Positions 1 through 7,984 of a DNA stretch of 49,821 nt are shown here, piece by piece. The number at the start of each line of letters is the position of its first letter. Position 1 is the first letter of the stretch. The notes beneath the pieces are model-generated. The model saw only the letters and a list, made by a program, of their open reading frames with translations. It was not told the DNA's origin and did not search any database. Both the position numbers and the translations under genes were made by a program. Source of the DNA: Candidatus Levyibacteriota bacterium (lineage in GTDB: Bacteria; Patescibacteriota; Microgenomatia; Levybacterales; UBA12049); the NCBI GenBank assembly GCA_027459745.1, contig DAIDHL010000010.1:1-49821 (forward strand), read 5' to 3'.

Positions 1-36
1 ATATATAAGATGAAGTAATTATATAATTTGTTCATT

Positions 37-996
37 ATGTCTTCCAAAACATCATCCAAAATCACCATCAGGGAAATTCAGAAAAAAGACTTCCCAATTA
101 CAGATACTGTGTTTCGTCTTGCTTTCGGAACTTTCTTAAGAATTCCTGAACCAAACACGTTTTATGGAGATGCAGCAATGGTTGCATCACGATCGCTGGC
201 AAATCCAAATTCAGTCTATGTCGCAGAAGATAATGGAAAAGTCATAGGCTCTAGTTTTATCACCCGTTGGGGAAGTGTTGCATTTATTGGGCCACTTACT
301 GTTCACCCTAAATATTGGAATAAAGGAGTTGGAAAACTACTCCTGGAAAAAACCATGCAACTTTTAAACAGTTGGGATGTCAGCCTTGTGGGGCTTTTTA
401 CCTTTCCTCATAGTGAAAAACACATGTATTTATATGGAAAATATGGATTTTCTAAACAAAAACTTACCCCCTTATTGTCTAAAGACGTGAGAGAAGTTAA
501 AAAAGAAATAAATTCTACTATCTTTTCCAACGCTTCACTAAAGGAGCAAAACAATATTTTAAAAAAATGCTTTGCGTTAACAGATAATATTTACTCAGGA
601 TTCGATCTAAAACATGAAATTACGGAGACCACAAAACAAAAACTTGGTGAAACTCTTTTGCTTTGGGAGAAAGAAGAATTAATTGGATTTGCTATCTGCC
701 AATTTGGGAAGGGTACAGAAGGAGGAAGTAATATGTTGTATATAAAATGTGGTGTTATAAAACCAAGTAAGAATGCTGGGAACAATTTTGAATTACTTCT
801 CGATATGACAGAAGATTTCTCTCAAAAGAATAAACTGACAACTATATCATTGGGAATAAATAAAGCAAATACTGACGAATTAGAAAGGACATTGCGGAAG
901 GGATTTCATGTAAATTTTGAAGGAGTTATTATGCATCTGAATAATAACCCAGGCTTAAGAAATAGTAAAAACTATATAATTGATGATTGGAGATAG
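37..996 (+). CDS. Tandem-GNAT N-acetyltransferase
   Basis: Putative acyl-CoA-dependent N-acetyltransferase of unknown substrate, about 319 aa. The N-terminal half reads as a GNAT domain: strand 'VYVAEDNGKVIGSSF', then the acetyl-CoA-binding stretch 'VHPKYWNKGVGKLLL' (R/Q-x-x-G-x-G/A type) near residues 90-105 and a terminal 'YGKYGF'. The C-terminal half (about residues 185-300) looks like a second, degenerate GNAT fold with 'EELIGFAICQFG'. A TTG lies nine bases upstream in frame, but the ATG at 37 is preferred because a TATAAT at 22-27 ends nine bases before it. No Shine-Dalgarno is visible. The gene stands alone and converges on the VOC gene. Family assignment is firm; substrate cannot be read from sequence. 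Confidence 0.8.
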   Translation: MSSKTSSKITIREIQKKDFPITDTVFRLAFGTFLRIPEPNTFYGDAAMVASRSLANPNSVYVAEDNGKVIGSSFITRWGSVAFIGPLTVHPKYWNKGVGKLLLEKTMQLLNSWDVSLVGLFTFPHSEKHMYLYGKYGFSKQKLTPLLSKDVREVKKEINSTIFSNASLKEQNNILKKCFALTDNIYSGFDLKHEITETTKQKLGETLLLWEKEELIGFAICQFGKGTEGGSNMLYIKCGVIKPSKNAGNNFELLLDMTEDFSQKNKLTTISLGINKANTDELERTLRKGFHVNFEGVIMHLNNNPGLRNSKNYIIDDWR

Positions 997-1005
997 TAAA
1001 TCAAA

Positions 1006-1051
1006 TTCTCTAACTTTTTCTCGTACAACCTTCGTTGTCAAAGTTAGAGAA
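1006..1051. terminator. Bidirectional intrinsic terminator
   Basis: Perfect 12-bp inverted repeat, TTCTCTAACTTT at 1006-1017 and its complement at 1040-1051, with a nested ACAAC/GTTGT hairpin inside. A-rich sequence follows the right arm and a T-rich run flanks the left arm when read from the other strand. It sits in the 59-bp gap between two convergent genes, so it can stop transcription from both sides. Confidence 0.75.
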
Positions 1052-1055
1052 AAAA

Positions 1056-1442
1056 TCAAACTTCTACTAACTCAATTGGGATGCCATTGGGATCACTGAT
1101 AAATGCAATTCTTTTTACGGTTACACCTTTTTTTACTGGCCAAATAACTTTTGCTCCTGCTTTTTGAGCGTTGTCCATCACCTCATCGATATTTTCAACA
1201 ACAAAGGCAATATGTTTTATACCGTTTTGACTAAAGTCCATTAAGTCTTCATGTAAGGGTTTTGGGGACACATGTTCAAACAACTCAATGACTGTACCTT
1301 TTTCATCTTCCAGCATGATAAATTTCACGCCGATTTCCGGCCGCTCCCCTGCAACCTTAAATTTCATGCCAAAAATCTTTTCATAAAAGGATTGTGATTG
1401 TGGAATGCTCTGAACAGAAAGAGCTGTATGCATAAATCTCAT
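1056..1442 (-). CDS. VOC (glyoxalase-like) metalloprotein
   Basis: Vicinal-oxygen-chelate protein of 128 aa, the usual length for a single-chain glyoxalase I-like dimer subunit. Two beta-alpha-beta-beta-beta modules are visible: 'FMHTALSVQSIPQSQSFYEKIFG' and 'GIKHIAFVVENIDEVMDNAQKAG'. The four expected metal ligands are all present: H5, the E of 'VIELFE', the H of 'GIKHIAF' and the E of the terminal 'IELVEV'. It is therefore probably a catalytic, metal-bound member such as a lactoylglutathione lyase or methylmalonyl-CoA epimerase relative; substrate not resolved. A TATAAT on the minus strand (1455-1450) ends seven bases before the ATG. Confidence 0.82.
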   Translation of the reverse strand: MRFMHTALSVQSIPQSQSFYEKIFGMKFKVAGERPEIGVKFIMLEDEKGTVIELFEHVSPKPLHEDLMDFSQNGIKHIAFVVENIDEVMDNAQKAGAKVIWPVKKGVTVKRIAFISDPNGIPIELVEV

Positions 1443-1449
1443 AAAAAGT

Positions 1450-1455
1450 ATTATA
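1450..1455 (-). promoter_or_regulatory. -10 box of the VOC gene
   Basis: TATAAT read on the minus strand, seven bases from the ATG at 1442. A +1 site about seven bases after the -10 would fall on the start codon, giving a leaderless transcript. The -35 is poor. Confidence 0.5.
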
Positions 1456-1549
1456 ACAATAGTCCGAATCCCGTGTCTATTTATAGAATTTTACCTGACT
1501 ATACATATAATTTGCTATAATTTTGCATATCGAACTTCGATAAAACTTT

Positions 1550-2188
1550 ATGTCGACAGAAAATCCACTTCGTAGAGTAGTAGTAACTTCAGACATAGGA
1601 CAAACAGTTCTCGACGGAGGCATGCATTATTTCCGTGACTATGCACAGGAGTATAACCTCTCGATACGAGATATAACCAGAAATCTACAACATCTCACCA
1701 ACGTCTACTCTCGCTTCGTTCCCTTCCCTGGTGCACAAAGAGGTATACAAGATATCAGCCAGACCTTCGATGGTTTCGCTGGCTGGTATACGGTCCGACC
1801 CGAAGTCTTAGGTGCAGACAAACAATTAGCCCATAATGGCTTTATCTCTCCCGACGCCGTTCGAGTCTCGAAAGACTCTACAAAAAAGCTTCAACAGATC
1901 ACACAAGAACTCATCATACCAGGAGAACGAAGCGGCTCTCCCACCGCAGTTATCTTATTTGATGACAATCAGGAAAAAATTATTCGCGCCGGACAAGCAC
2001 TTTTGCGAGCTGAGTCTGATCAGGCAAGTCTTAAACAACATATACTAGGAAGACTTACATTAGTAGCCTATGGTTCAGATCAAGCACTACGAACAGATAC
2101 CGGTATTTCCACACTCGCTCTGCCGTCTTGGGATGAACCACATGTCAGCCACCTCAAGCGATCTCTTTCTTATCTCTATCAGAGTTAA
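1550..2188 (+). CDS. HAD-like hypothetical protein
   Basis: 212-aa protein of unknown role. The N-terminus 'VVVTSDIGQTVLDGG' resembles HAD motif I; 'RVSKDSTKKL' (about residues 106-115) could be the motif III lysine region, and 'AVILFDDNQEKI' (about 134-145) resembles the motif IV acidic pair. The second aspartate of the DxDxT signature, the general acid/base in phosphatases, is replaced by glycine (D15-I-G17-Q-T), so any activity may differ from a classic phosphatase. TATAAT at 1516-1521 lies upstream; no Shine-Dalgarno is seen before the ATG. HAD membership is an inference from short motifs; an alternative is an unrelated Rossmann-like protein. Confidence 0.5.
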   Translation: MSTENPLRRVVVTSDIGQTVLDGGMHYFRDYAQEYNLSIRDITRNLQHLTNVYSRFVPFPGAQRGIQDISQTFDGFAGWYTVRPEVLGADKQLAHNGFISPDAVRVSKDSTKKLQQITQELIIPGERSGSPTAVILFDDNQEKIIRAGQALLRAESDQASLKQHILGRLTLVAYGSDQALRTDTGISTLALPSWDEPHVSHLKRSLSYLYQS

Positions 2189-2250
2189 TTGAAAATATTT
2201 CTTAGAGAATGCATAGCTTATTCCGATGATATCACTCCCCTCCGTCATAT

Positions 2251-2276
2251 TGTCATTCCGACTCGATCGGGAATCT
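2251..2276 (+). repeat. TGTCATTCC palindromic repeat, copy 1
   Basis: TGTCATTCCGA, five-base centre, then TCGGGAATCT: imperfect inverted repeat. It belongs to a family with related copies at 3119-3145, 3349-3380 and (inverted) 15493-15522. Such TGTCATTCC...GGAATC elements behave like REP-type dispersed palindromes. Confidence 0.6.
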
Positions 2277-2364
2277 ATACATATTACTATTCCCGCTAGC
2301 ACATTTGCTCAATTTACCTGAACGTCCCAAACAAACGAATGCACCGATGTTAGCCCGCCTTGGC

Positions 2365-2400
2365 ACCCGGGTGTTGGAAGCTAGTCAACCCCGGAGGTTG
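2365..2400 (+). repeat. 36-bp direct repeat, copy 1
   Basis: Identical over 36 bp to 3282-3317. It begins with the palindrome ACCCGGGT and ends in CAACC-CCGGA-GGTTG, a 5-bp stem hairpin. A 16-bp partial copy (ACCTTACCCGGGTGTT) lies at 2454-2469 and matches the left flank of copy 2 (3277-3292). Confidence 0.85.
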
Positions 2401-2486
2401 AAATTTTCACCTAGAAGTAAGAGCTCAAGTAAATAGCTAGCACATCCTCAATGACCTTACCCGGGTGTTAGATTTCAGCGAATATT

Positions 2487-2507
2487 CCCTCTCCTTTTAG
2501 GAGAGGG
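2487..2507. repeat. CCCTCTCC/GGAGAGGG hairpin element
   Basis: Perfect 8-bp stem (2487-2494 with 2500-2507) and TTTTA loop, followed by CTAGGGTGAGGGGG and an A run. This matches a common class of dispersed bacterial hairpins. It may act as a weak terminator, but no gene clearly ends into it. Confidence 0.6.
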
Positions 2508-2572
2508 CTAGGGTGAGGGGGAAAAAAATGGATTAAAGAAAAGGTGTGAAACTAATCCACCTTCCAGGTGAC

Positions 2573-3073
2573 CTAAACTTGACTAAACAACTCCTTCACT
2601 TTTTTCTCGAAACTTAAATCAAATAAGCTAGATATATTTTCTATTTGCCAATCTTTGGCCAACTTGGCCACCGTTTCTAGAGAATATTTTTTAATTTGAT
2701 ATGGCACATGGATTTCTAAGTTGGGTGAATTAACTATACTCACGTCTTCAGCTAAAAAAAGATATTCTGCTATATTCTGTGGATACTCCCCTATATCGAA
2801 AGGTTGTCCTTTGGCCAATAATTTAACCTTGTCTGCCTGCAAACCAGCCAGTTCCATTAATTTATTGGCTTCCGCTTCCACATCTGCTGTGGTCGAGATA
2901 TATAATTCTATCAGTCTATAACTTATTTTCTCATTAGGTAATGATAATTCGATCATGATCAGCTCCCGATCAGAAGTCAGAGGTAAAATTTGTACTATAT
3001 CCGGCCCCGGCCCGCGTTTAAAATGTTTGGTATGAGGCAAAGGCCTCTCTATCCCCCCCACATTATCAGTCAT
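2573..3073 (-). CDS. Hypothetical protein, 166 aa
   Basis: Soluble protein, no signal peptide or membrane segment; family not recognised. The middle (about residues 36-75) alternates strands and a helix ('ELIMIELSLPNEKISYRLIEL'), and the C-terminus is helical and charged, ending 'FEKKVKELFSQV'. The promoter resembles that of the PD-(D/E)XK-type gene next door: both carry TTAGATTTCT upstream and an AAGAGTATAAT -10 region. The -10 (3088-3083) ends nine bases before the ATG. The gene sits between repeat-rich spacers at the edge of the restriction region. Coding potential is good, function unknown. Confidence 0.65.
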   Translation of the reverse strand: MTDNVGGIERPLPHTKHFKRGPGPDIVQILPLTSDRELIMIELSLPNEKISYRLIELYISTTADVEAEANKLMELAGLQADKVKLLAKGQPFDIGEYPQNIAEYLFLAEDVSIVNSPNLEIHVPYQIKKYSLETVAKLAKDWQIENISSLFDLSFEKKVKELFSQV

Positions 3074-3118
3074 ATGTCTAAAATTATACTCTTAGATAAA
3101 TCAGAAATCTAATAAGAA

Positions 3119-3145
3119 TGTCATTCCAGATTTAATCTGGAATCC
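3119..3145 (+). repeat. TGTCATTCC palindromic repeat, copy 2
   Basis: Perfect 10-bp arms ATTCCAGATT (3123-3132) and AATCTGGAAT (3134-3143) around a single T. Degenerate further units follow (CCAGAATCCAG near 3168-3178 and ACTCCAGAATCTAAC near 3245-3259), so 3119-3260 looks like several partial copies in a row. Confidence 0.7.
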
Positions 3146-3281
3146 AGAGCTTTGATTCTGGCAAAGTCCAGAATCCAGTAATTGCTTTGCCATTCCGTAG
3201 CTTTATTTATCAGACATAACTTTAGTGACAGCTGAGCGAAGGAGACTCCAGAATCTAACCAAACCCCACTCATGTAACCTT

Positions 3282-3317
3282 ACCCGGGTGTTGGAAGCTA
3301 GTCAACCCCGGAGGTTG
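3282..3317 (+). repeat. 36-bp direct repeat, copy 2
   Basis: Exact copy of 2365-2400, 917 bp downstream in the same orientation, flanking the 166-aa hypothetical gene. No third full copy was found by reading the window. Confidence 0.85.
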
Positions 3318-3348
3318 CCAGGGCTCAAATCTAATTACTGCTCAATCT

Positions 3349-3380
3349 GTCATTCTGGGGAACGTAGTGACTCCAGAATC
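3349..3380 (+). repeat. TGTCATTCT palindromic repeat, copy 3
   Basis: TGTCATTCTGG, a 14-base centre, then CCAGAAT: 7-bp arms at 3352-3358 and 3373-3379. The right side, ACTCCAGAATCTAAC, recurs at about 3245-3259. Confidence 0.55.
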
Positions 3381-3418
3381 TAACGAAATACATCTCATTT
3401 TAACCTTGCGCTAAAGTT

Positions 3419-4375
3419 CTATAATTCTTTTATATCTTTATGCAAATACTTATAAGAATCTTTCGCTAATTCAATAGCCTCAGGAATTTGAGATTCATCT
3501 GTTATATAAACAAAACAGTTTCCAGTCGTCCAATGCCCCTTCTTACTAACGTCTTCAAGTTTTAAATTCGATCTTTGCATATCAATGGGAAATCTATAAT
3601 ACACTTTTAGTCCATTTTGTTGTGGAACTATTTCCACGTAATTCCTCCCATGTTTGGACATATATGCAATATATAATTTCGTAAATTTGATCTTCGTTTC
3701 ATAACCTATACTTTTCATTTGTCTATCAAATTCATCAAAAAGTTCTCTAGAGTCTGTCCAGCTTTGTTTGATTAAATCATCAATTGTATATACTTTCACT
3801 TCTTTAGAAACAATTTGGATAGTTTTATCTTTGGAGAGTTTGCCGATCGATTCAGTTGTACGATATGGCTTGATAGGATCATATTCGATGAGATCATTGG
3901 TATACATTCTGACTTCATATAAATAAATTGGCAGGTCTTTGAAATTGATGGCATTACGCTGGTAATTGGTAAATTCCGGCGAGACGAAAATAACCCTAGA
4001 CTGTTCCCAATCGATATCATTTTTGCCAAAACTTTTATGTAGTCTTTCATTTAATTCCAAAATAAAATCAGCTTTGTGATTGAGCATGGCCGAAAGGTAT
4101 GCAAATCCCTGATCAATGACACTGAAGCTTTTATCTTTTTTGTATTCGATGATTACGAATGATTTTTGCGTTTCATCAAAAGCCAGTGTGTCGATATAAA
4201 AGTCTTGTTCTTGGGCTCGTACAGAAAATTCTTTATTGGTGGCTCCACTGATAAAGGTCAGTCCAAACACTGTTTGTAAATTTTTTTCTGTCAATTTCTG
4301 AATTTGCTGTTCCAAGTCTATTTTCTTTTCTGAGACTGGTTTTAAGGTGGAATTGGAGAGTGAATAAATCGCCAT
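3419..4375 (-). CDS. PD-(D/E)XK nuclease-like protein (DUF5655 type)
   Basis: 318-aa soluble protein. The N-terminal half carries a likely PD-(D/E)XK core: an acidic residue in 'DFYIDTLAFDE' (about residues 58-68), then 'FVIIEYKKDKSF' (about 72-83) supplying the E-x-K pair. The C-terminal part ('LFDEFDRQMKSIGYETKIKFTKLYIAYM', then 'NYVEIVPQQNGLKVYYRF') matches my memory of the DUF5655 domain, often found C-terminal to this fold. It lies just downstream of a type I R-M operon, so a DNA-processing or defence role is plausible. Its -10 region (AAGAGTATAAT) matches the neighbouring 166-aa gene. The nuclease call rests on motif reading only. Confidence 0.65.
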   Translation of the reverse strand: MAIYSLSNSTLKPVSEKKIDLEQQIQKLTEKNLQTVFGLTFISGATNKEFSVRAQEQDFYIDTLAFDETQKSFVIIEYKKDKSFSVIDQGFAYLSAMLNHKADFILELNERLHKSFGKNDIDWEQSRVIFVSPEFTNYQRNAINFKDLPIYLYEVRMYTNDLIEYDPIKPYRTTESIGKLSKDKTIQIVSKEVKVYTIDDLIKQSWTDSRELFDEFDRQMKSIGYETKIKFTKLYIAYMSKHGRNYVEIVPQQNGLKVYYRFPIDMQRSNLKLEDVSKKGHWTTGNCFVYITDESQIPEAIELAKDSYKYLHKDIKEL

Positions 4376-4431
4376 ATGGATTATTTTGTGTTTAGCCGCA
4401 TTATACTCTTGGATAAAAAAGAAATCTAATC

Positions 4432-5001
4432 TTATATTTTAATATACAACGTTATAGATTTGTACATACTTATAAATAACAATGAGAAAATTATAAAAAT
4501 AGCTAACCAAAATAAATCAAACCAAATATTTATCAACAAACTCGGTAGATATAAAATAAAATATAGACTGAAAGACATACTAAGAATAAATGATAATAGA
4601 AAAGTCCCACCCCATTTACTAAAAAATGATTTCATATTATATAACCTGACTATTTTTAGATAATAATCATTATATTGTATTACAGTTTTGCTTAACAAAC
4701 CTTCATCGATATGAAGTGATATAATTTCCTGAGGATAAAAGTTCGGTGAGCGTAGAAATGTAAGTATAAGACATAGCTGAGAGACAATTAAGAATGGGAA
4801 AACTCCTATTAACAAAAACCCTACTACTCTAATATCACTGTTTTTTGTTAATAAAATACTAACCGCACTGATTAAAACACCAACAAAAGATAACCCACCA
4901 AGAGATAGTGCCCTGCTTTCTAAGGATTTAACTCTGTCTTCCATCTCCTTTAAGTAAACCTTAGCATTATTAAATTCATCCTGTACTGTTGGTTTTATCA
5001 T
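4432..5001 (-). CDS. Membrane protein with about four TM segments
   Basis: 189 aa, family not recognised. A charged amphipathic N-terminus ('NAKVYLKEMEDRVKSLESRAL', a likely short coiled coil) leads into two TM segments at about residues 33-52 and 59-83. A cytoplasmic stretch of about 45 aa follows, then two more TM segments at about 133-155 and 159-180. This coiled coil plus 2TM-loop-2TM layout resembles membrane-effector proteins seen beside nucleotide-sensing defence genes (SLATT-like), but no motif proves it. It lies downstream of hsdS on the same strand with a 150-bp gap, so co-transcription is possible. Confidence 0.6.
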   Translation of the reverse strand: MIKPTVQDEFNNAKVYLKEMEDRVKSLESRALSLGGLSFVGVLISAVSILLTKNSDIRVVGFLLIGVFPFLIVSQLCLILTFLRSPNFYPQEIISLHIDEGLLSKTVIQYNDYYLKIVRLYNMKSFFSKWGGTFLLSFILSMSFSLYFILYLPSLLINIWFDLFWLAIFIIFSLLFISMYKSITLYIKI

Positions 5002-5151
5002 ATCGTTAGTGATAATTATTTTAACTAGATTACATTTTTCTTAAACAAAGAACTTACCTTTATATTAATCGTCGTTTAATATAATATACAAAGGAATTTT
5101 TTTGTCCATTCTCAACACATACTTTAGTTTTACCTTCTATTTTATGTGTAT

Positions 5152-6369
5152 TCAATTTACTTTTACCTGTCCGTTCATAAGCATAGGTAAAAGCCAATCT
5201 CTTAATTCTGATAATTGATAGTTCTGTTTTAAGTTAGAATTGTGTTTTTCAAACATAGGTGATATAAGTTTGTTAAATTCGTCAATTAACTTTATTTTTG
5301 GCAAAACCAATGGCATTCTATTTAATGTTTCTTGATTTACATTTTGCATAATAGTACCAGTAGACTTTGATGTAGTCGAACGTTCTAAGTCCTTCAAGCA
5401 AAAAAATAGGTAAATTTTGTATTTCAGGTCAATAACTTGGTAACGAATAATAAAGCCGCAGTAGATAGTGTTCTGAGCATACTCATACATAATACGAGTT
5501 GCACCGGGGATCCCGCTACGCGCAATAATAATATCCTTATCAGTTACTAAATAATTCTTCACATCTGAATATGGAAGGACAATCGTATCGAGTTCATATT
5601 GAGAAACAAACCAAGTGGAACTACTAATATTTCTTACATTAATTATTTTTGCTTCTACATCACCTTTTATGGATGGATCATAATTAATACCATTTTTAAA
5701 TTTTCCCAATTTTTCTAACCTAATCGTTGCCCATTCGTCTGGTATTTCTCTTTTTAGTTCTTCACTCCATACCATTTTTCCACCACTGGTTTTATACGGT
5801 TTCCCCTCACTGTTTGGAAAATCAAATTGTACGAACCAATAATTAAACAAAGTTTTTGCTATCGCTTCTAATTCAGCATTAATTTTATTGTTAAGTTCTA
5901 TTTTCGCATCAAGAGAAGAAAGAATTGAAGAAATTCTTTTTTGAGTGCTTAAGTCGTAGTTGGGGATAATATAGTTCAAAATTTGTTCTTTATCACCTCT
6001 GGGCATCTTAGATCCTTTTGACCCCTTCATCATATGGATAAAAAAATCATCTCTGAACATGTTGTAATAAATAAACTTTGAATCGAAGCTTTCATTAACC
6101 TGAAAGTTCAGAACATCTGCGGAACAGCCTCCACTTCTATCTGCATACCAAATTTTTTTGAGATAAGGTCTTATATTTGCCACTAGAATATGACCGTGAT
6201 TAAATGTTGATATGTTTGTTCCATTTGGTGGAAGATTTGTTGCATTAACTATACCTTTTTTATTTTGCAAAATATTATCTGTTGTAATATAGTTACTAAT
6301 GGTAAAGTTAGAGAGTGGGGCTCTATTTTTTGAATAGATAACTGCTTTTTTGAGTTGAATATTATTCAT
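5152..6369 (-). CDS. hsdS: Type I R-M specificity subunit HsdS
   Basis: 405-aa DNA-recognition subunit of the type I complex. It shows the expected two-TRD plan: TRD1 (about residues 1-140), the central conserved helix region 'LDAKIELNNKINAELEAIAK' (about 148-170) with 'TLFNYWFVQFDFP', TRD2 (about 205-375) starting after 'EIPDEWATIRLEKLGKF', and the distal helix 'LSELRDWLLPMLMNGQVKV'. The ATG overlaps the end of hsdM by eight bases, indicating coupled translation. Length is normal and no frameshift is seen. The target sequence cannot be predicted from this. Confidence 0.93.
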   Translation of the reverse strand: MNNIQLKKAVIYSKNRAPLSNFTISNYITTDNILQNKKGIVNATNLPPNGTNISTFNHGHILVANIRPYLKKIWYADRSGGCSADVLNFQVNESFDSKFIYYNMFRDDFFIHMMKGSKGSKMPRGDKEQILNYIIPNYDLSTQKRISSILSSLDAKIELNNKINAELEAIAKTLFNYWFVQFDFPNSEGKPYKTSGGKMVWSEELKREIPDEWATIRLEKLGKFKNGINYDPSIKGDVEAKIINVRNISSSTWFVSQYELDTIVLPYSDVKNYLVTDKDIIIARSGIPGATRIMYEYAQNTIYCGFIIRYQVIDLKYKIYLFFCLKDLERSTTSKSTGTIMQNVNQETLNRMPLVLPKIKLIDEFNKLISPMFEKHNSNLKQNYQLSELRDWLLPMLMNGQVKVN

Positions 6370-7981
6370 TATAGTTAAGGGTGTTCAGTTGTTTTTGGAT
6401 TTCATCTTCTAGTTTTTTTGATTCTTCAAAGTAGTCTTTGAGCCTTTTTTTAGAAAAAGCCATTTTTTCTTGAAATTCTTGGAAAGTTATATCAACGCAT
6501 TCAATCTTTACTTCAAAATACTGCCCAGCATTAAAACTATAGTTATTTTTTTTAATCTCATCAAAATTTGCAAATATAGAAAAATCTTCTATTGACTTAC
6601 CGGCACTAAAGGCATCGATAATCTTTTGCTCCTCTTCGGGGCTAAGAACTGTTTTTTGGTTTTTACCATCTTTTACCTTGGTGCCAAGTCTAGATGCGTC
6701 AATTAGTACTACACTATCGGTATTTTTTTTGTCTATAAACATAACTGAGACATTTGTACCAGTAGTGGCAAATATATTTGGTGGCATGGATACTACACCT
6801 TTAAGCCATCTTTTCTCGATCAGTTTTTCTCTGATTTTTTTCTCGATACCATTTTTTGCAGTTAAAAAACCAGTCGGTACTACTACGGCTGCACGGCCAT
6901 TATCAGACAGGCTAAATATAATGTGCTGGAGGAACAACAGATAGATTGCCATATTATCCTTATCTTTATTAGGAATATTGGGAATACCCGCAAAAAAACG
7001 GTCATTAATGTTTGGTAGATTTACAATCTTTTCATGATCATCAGAAAAATCAATCTTGAATGGTGGGTTACTAACAACAAAATCAAACTTTTTAGTTATG
7101 TGTTTCGGTTCGGTGATAGTGTTCCCCTGAATAATGTGATCGATAGAATGACTGAGGTTATTCAAAATCAAATTAAGTCGCAATAGATTTGAAGATTTTT
7201 GAGAGATATCTTCAGAGTATATAGTACATCTATCCGGACTAATTTTGTGCGCAAGATTCATTAGAAGAGTGCCAGATCCTGCTGCTGGATCGTATACGGT
7301 CACATTGGATGGCCTACTGTCACCAACAAGAATTTCTGCCATAATCTTGGCTATTGAGTGTGGAGTGTAATACTCTGCATATTTACCACCGCCATCTTTG
7401 TTGTAATCTTTGATCATATATTCGAAGAGTGTCGAGAAAAAATCGAAACCTGCTGAAAAGAGTGCGTTGAAGTCAAATTTACTGTTGGCTAGTTTGTTGA
7501 CAAGTAAGCGAGCTGTTACGTCGTGTTTTGATTTGTCGTTTACTGCATCTTGAATAAGTTCTTCTTCAAAAAGGCGTATTTCAGTATCACCAGCTGTATG
7601 GACTGAAAAAATATCAGAATTATAAACAGCAATATCATTGAGTGTATCGTCAAATAATTTGGCAAAACCTTCGTCGTTTTGATGCTGGAAGAGATCCTCA
7701 AGCAAATGCTCTGGTTTAAGATGAGCTGACTTAGTACCAATCTTGATAATAAGGAGATCGTATTCCTTATCGCTAAGCTTTTTCAAATCTTCGTATGATC
7801 TAAGACTTGGATCTATCATACCCACTTCAAATAAAAACTTATCATTAAGAAATTTATAAAGGAAACTTTGAGTAACGATTTTATATTCATTTGCATCTCC
7901 CCCCAAACCAGCGCTGGAACAAATACCCTTAATGTCATCAATGAGTTTCTTGGCTTTGTTTGAAAATGCAGTTATATCCAT
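6362..7981 (-). CDS. hsdM: Type I R-M methyltransferase HsdM
   Basis: 539-aa N6-adenine methyltransferase subunit. The SAM-binding motif I 'DPAAGSGTLL' is at residues 231-240 and the catalytic 'NPPF' at 305-308; the N-terminal helical HsdM_N region and 'GGKYAEYYTPHSIAKIM' precede motif I as usual. It starts three bases after the hsdR stop and overlaps hsdS by eight bases, so hsdR-hsdM-hsdS form one operon. All catalytic residues look intact, so the enzyme is probably active with HsdS. Confidence 0.95.
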   Translation of the reverse strand: MDITAFSNKAKKLIDDIKGICSSAGLGGDANEYKIVTQSFLYKFLNDKFLFEVGMIDPSLRSYEDLKKLSDKEYDLLIIKIGTKSAHLKPEHLLEDLFQHQNDEGFAKLFDDTLNDIAVYNSDIFSVHTAGDTEIRLFEEELIQDAVNDKSKHDVTARLLVNKLANSKFDFNALFSAGFDFFSTLFEYMIKDYNKDGGGKYAEYYTPHSIAKIMAEILVGDSRPSNVTVYDPAAGSGTLLMNLAHKISPDRCTIYSEDISQKSSNLLRLNLILNNLSHSIDHIIQGNTITEPKHITKKFDFVVSNPPFKIDFSDDHEKIVNLPNINDRFFAGIPNIPNKDKDNMAIYLLFLQHIIFSLSDNGRAAVVVPTGFLTAKNGIEKKIREKLIEKRWLKGVVSMPPNIFATTGTNVSVMFIDKKNTDSVVLIDASRLGTKVKDGKNQKTVLSPEEEQKIIDAFSAGKSIEDFSIFANFDEIKKNNYSFNAGQYFEVKIECVDITFQEFQEKMAFSKKRLKDYFEESKKLEDEIQKQLNTLNYNE

Positions 7982-7984
7982 AAG

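Larger units (their letters stand above)
2189..2572. other. Repeat-rich intergenic region
   Basis: No gene is supported in these 384 bp. The region is much more G+C-rich than its surroundings and holds three kinds of repeat listed separately: a TGTCATTCC palindrome, one copy of a 36-bp direct repeat with a 16-bp partial copy, and a CCCTCTCC/GGAGAGGG hairpin. Confidence 0.7.

Noticed and set aside
2365-3317. Two identical 36-bp repeats as a possible CRISPR
   Set aside because: Only two copies, 917 bp apart, with a gene between them and no cas genes; not an array.
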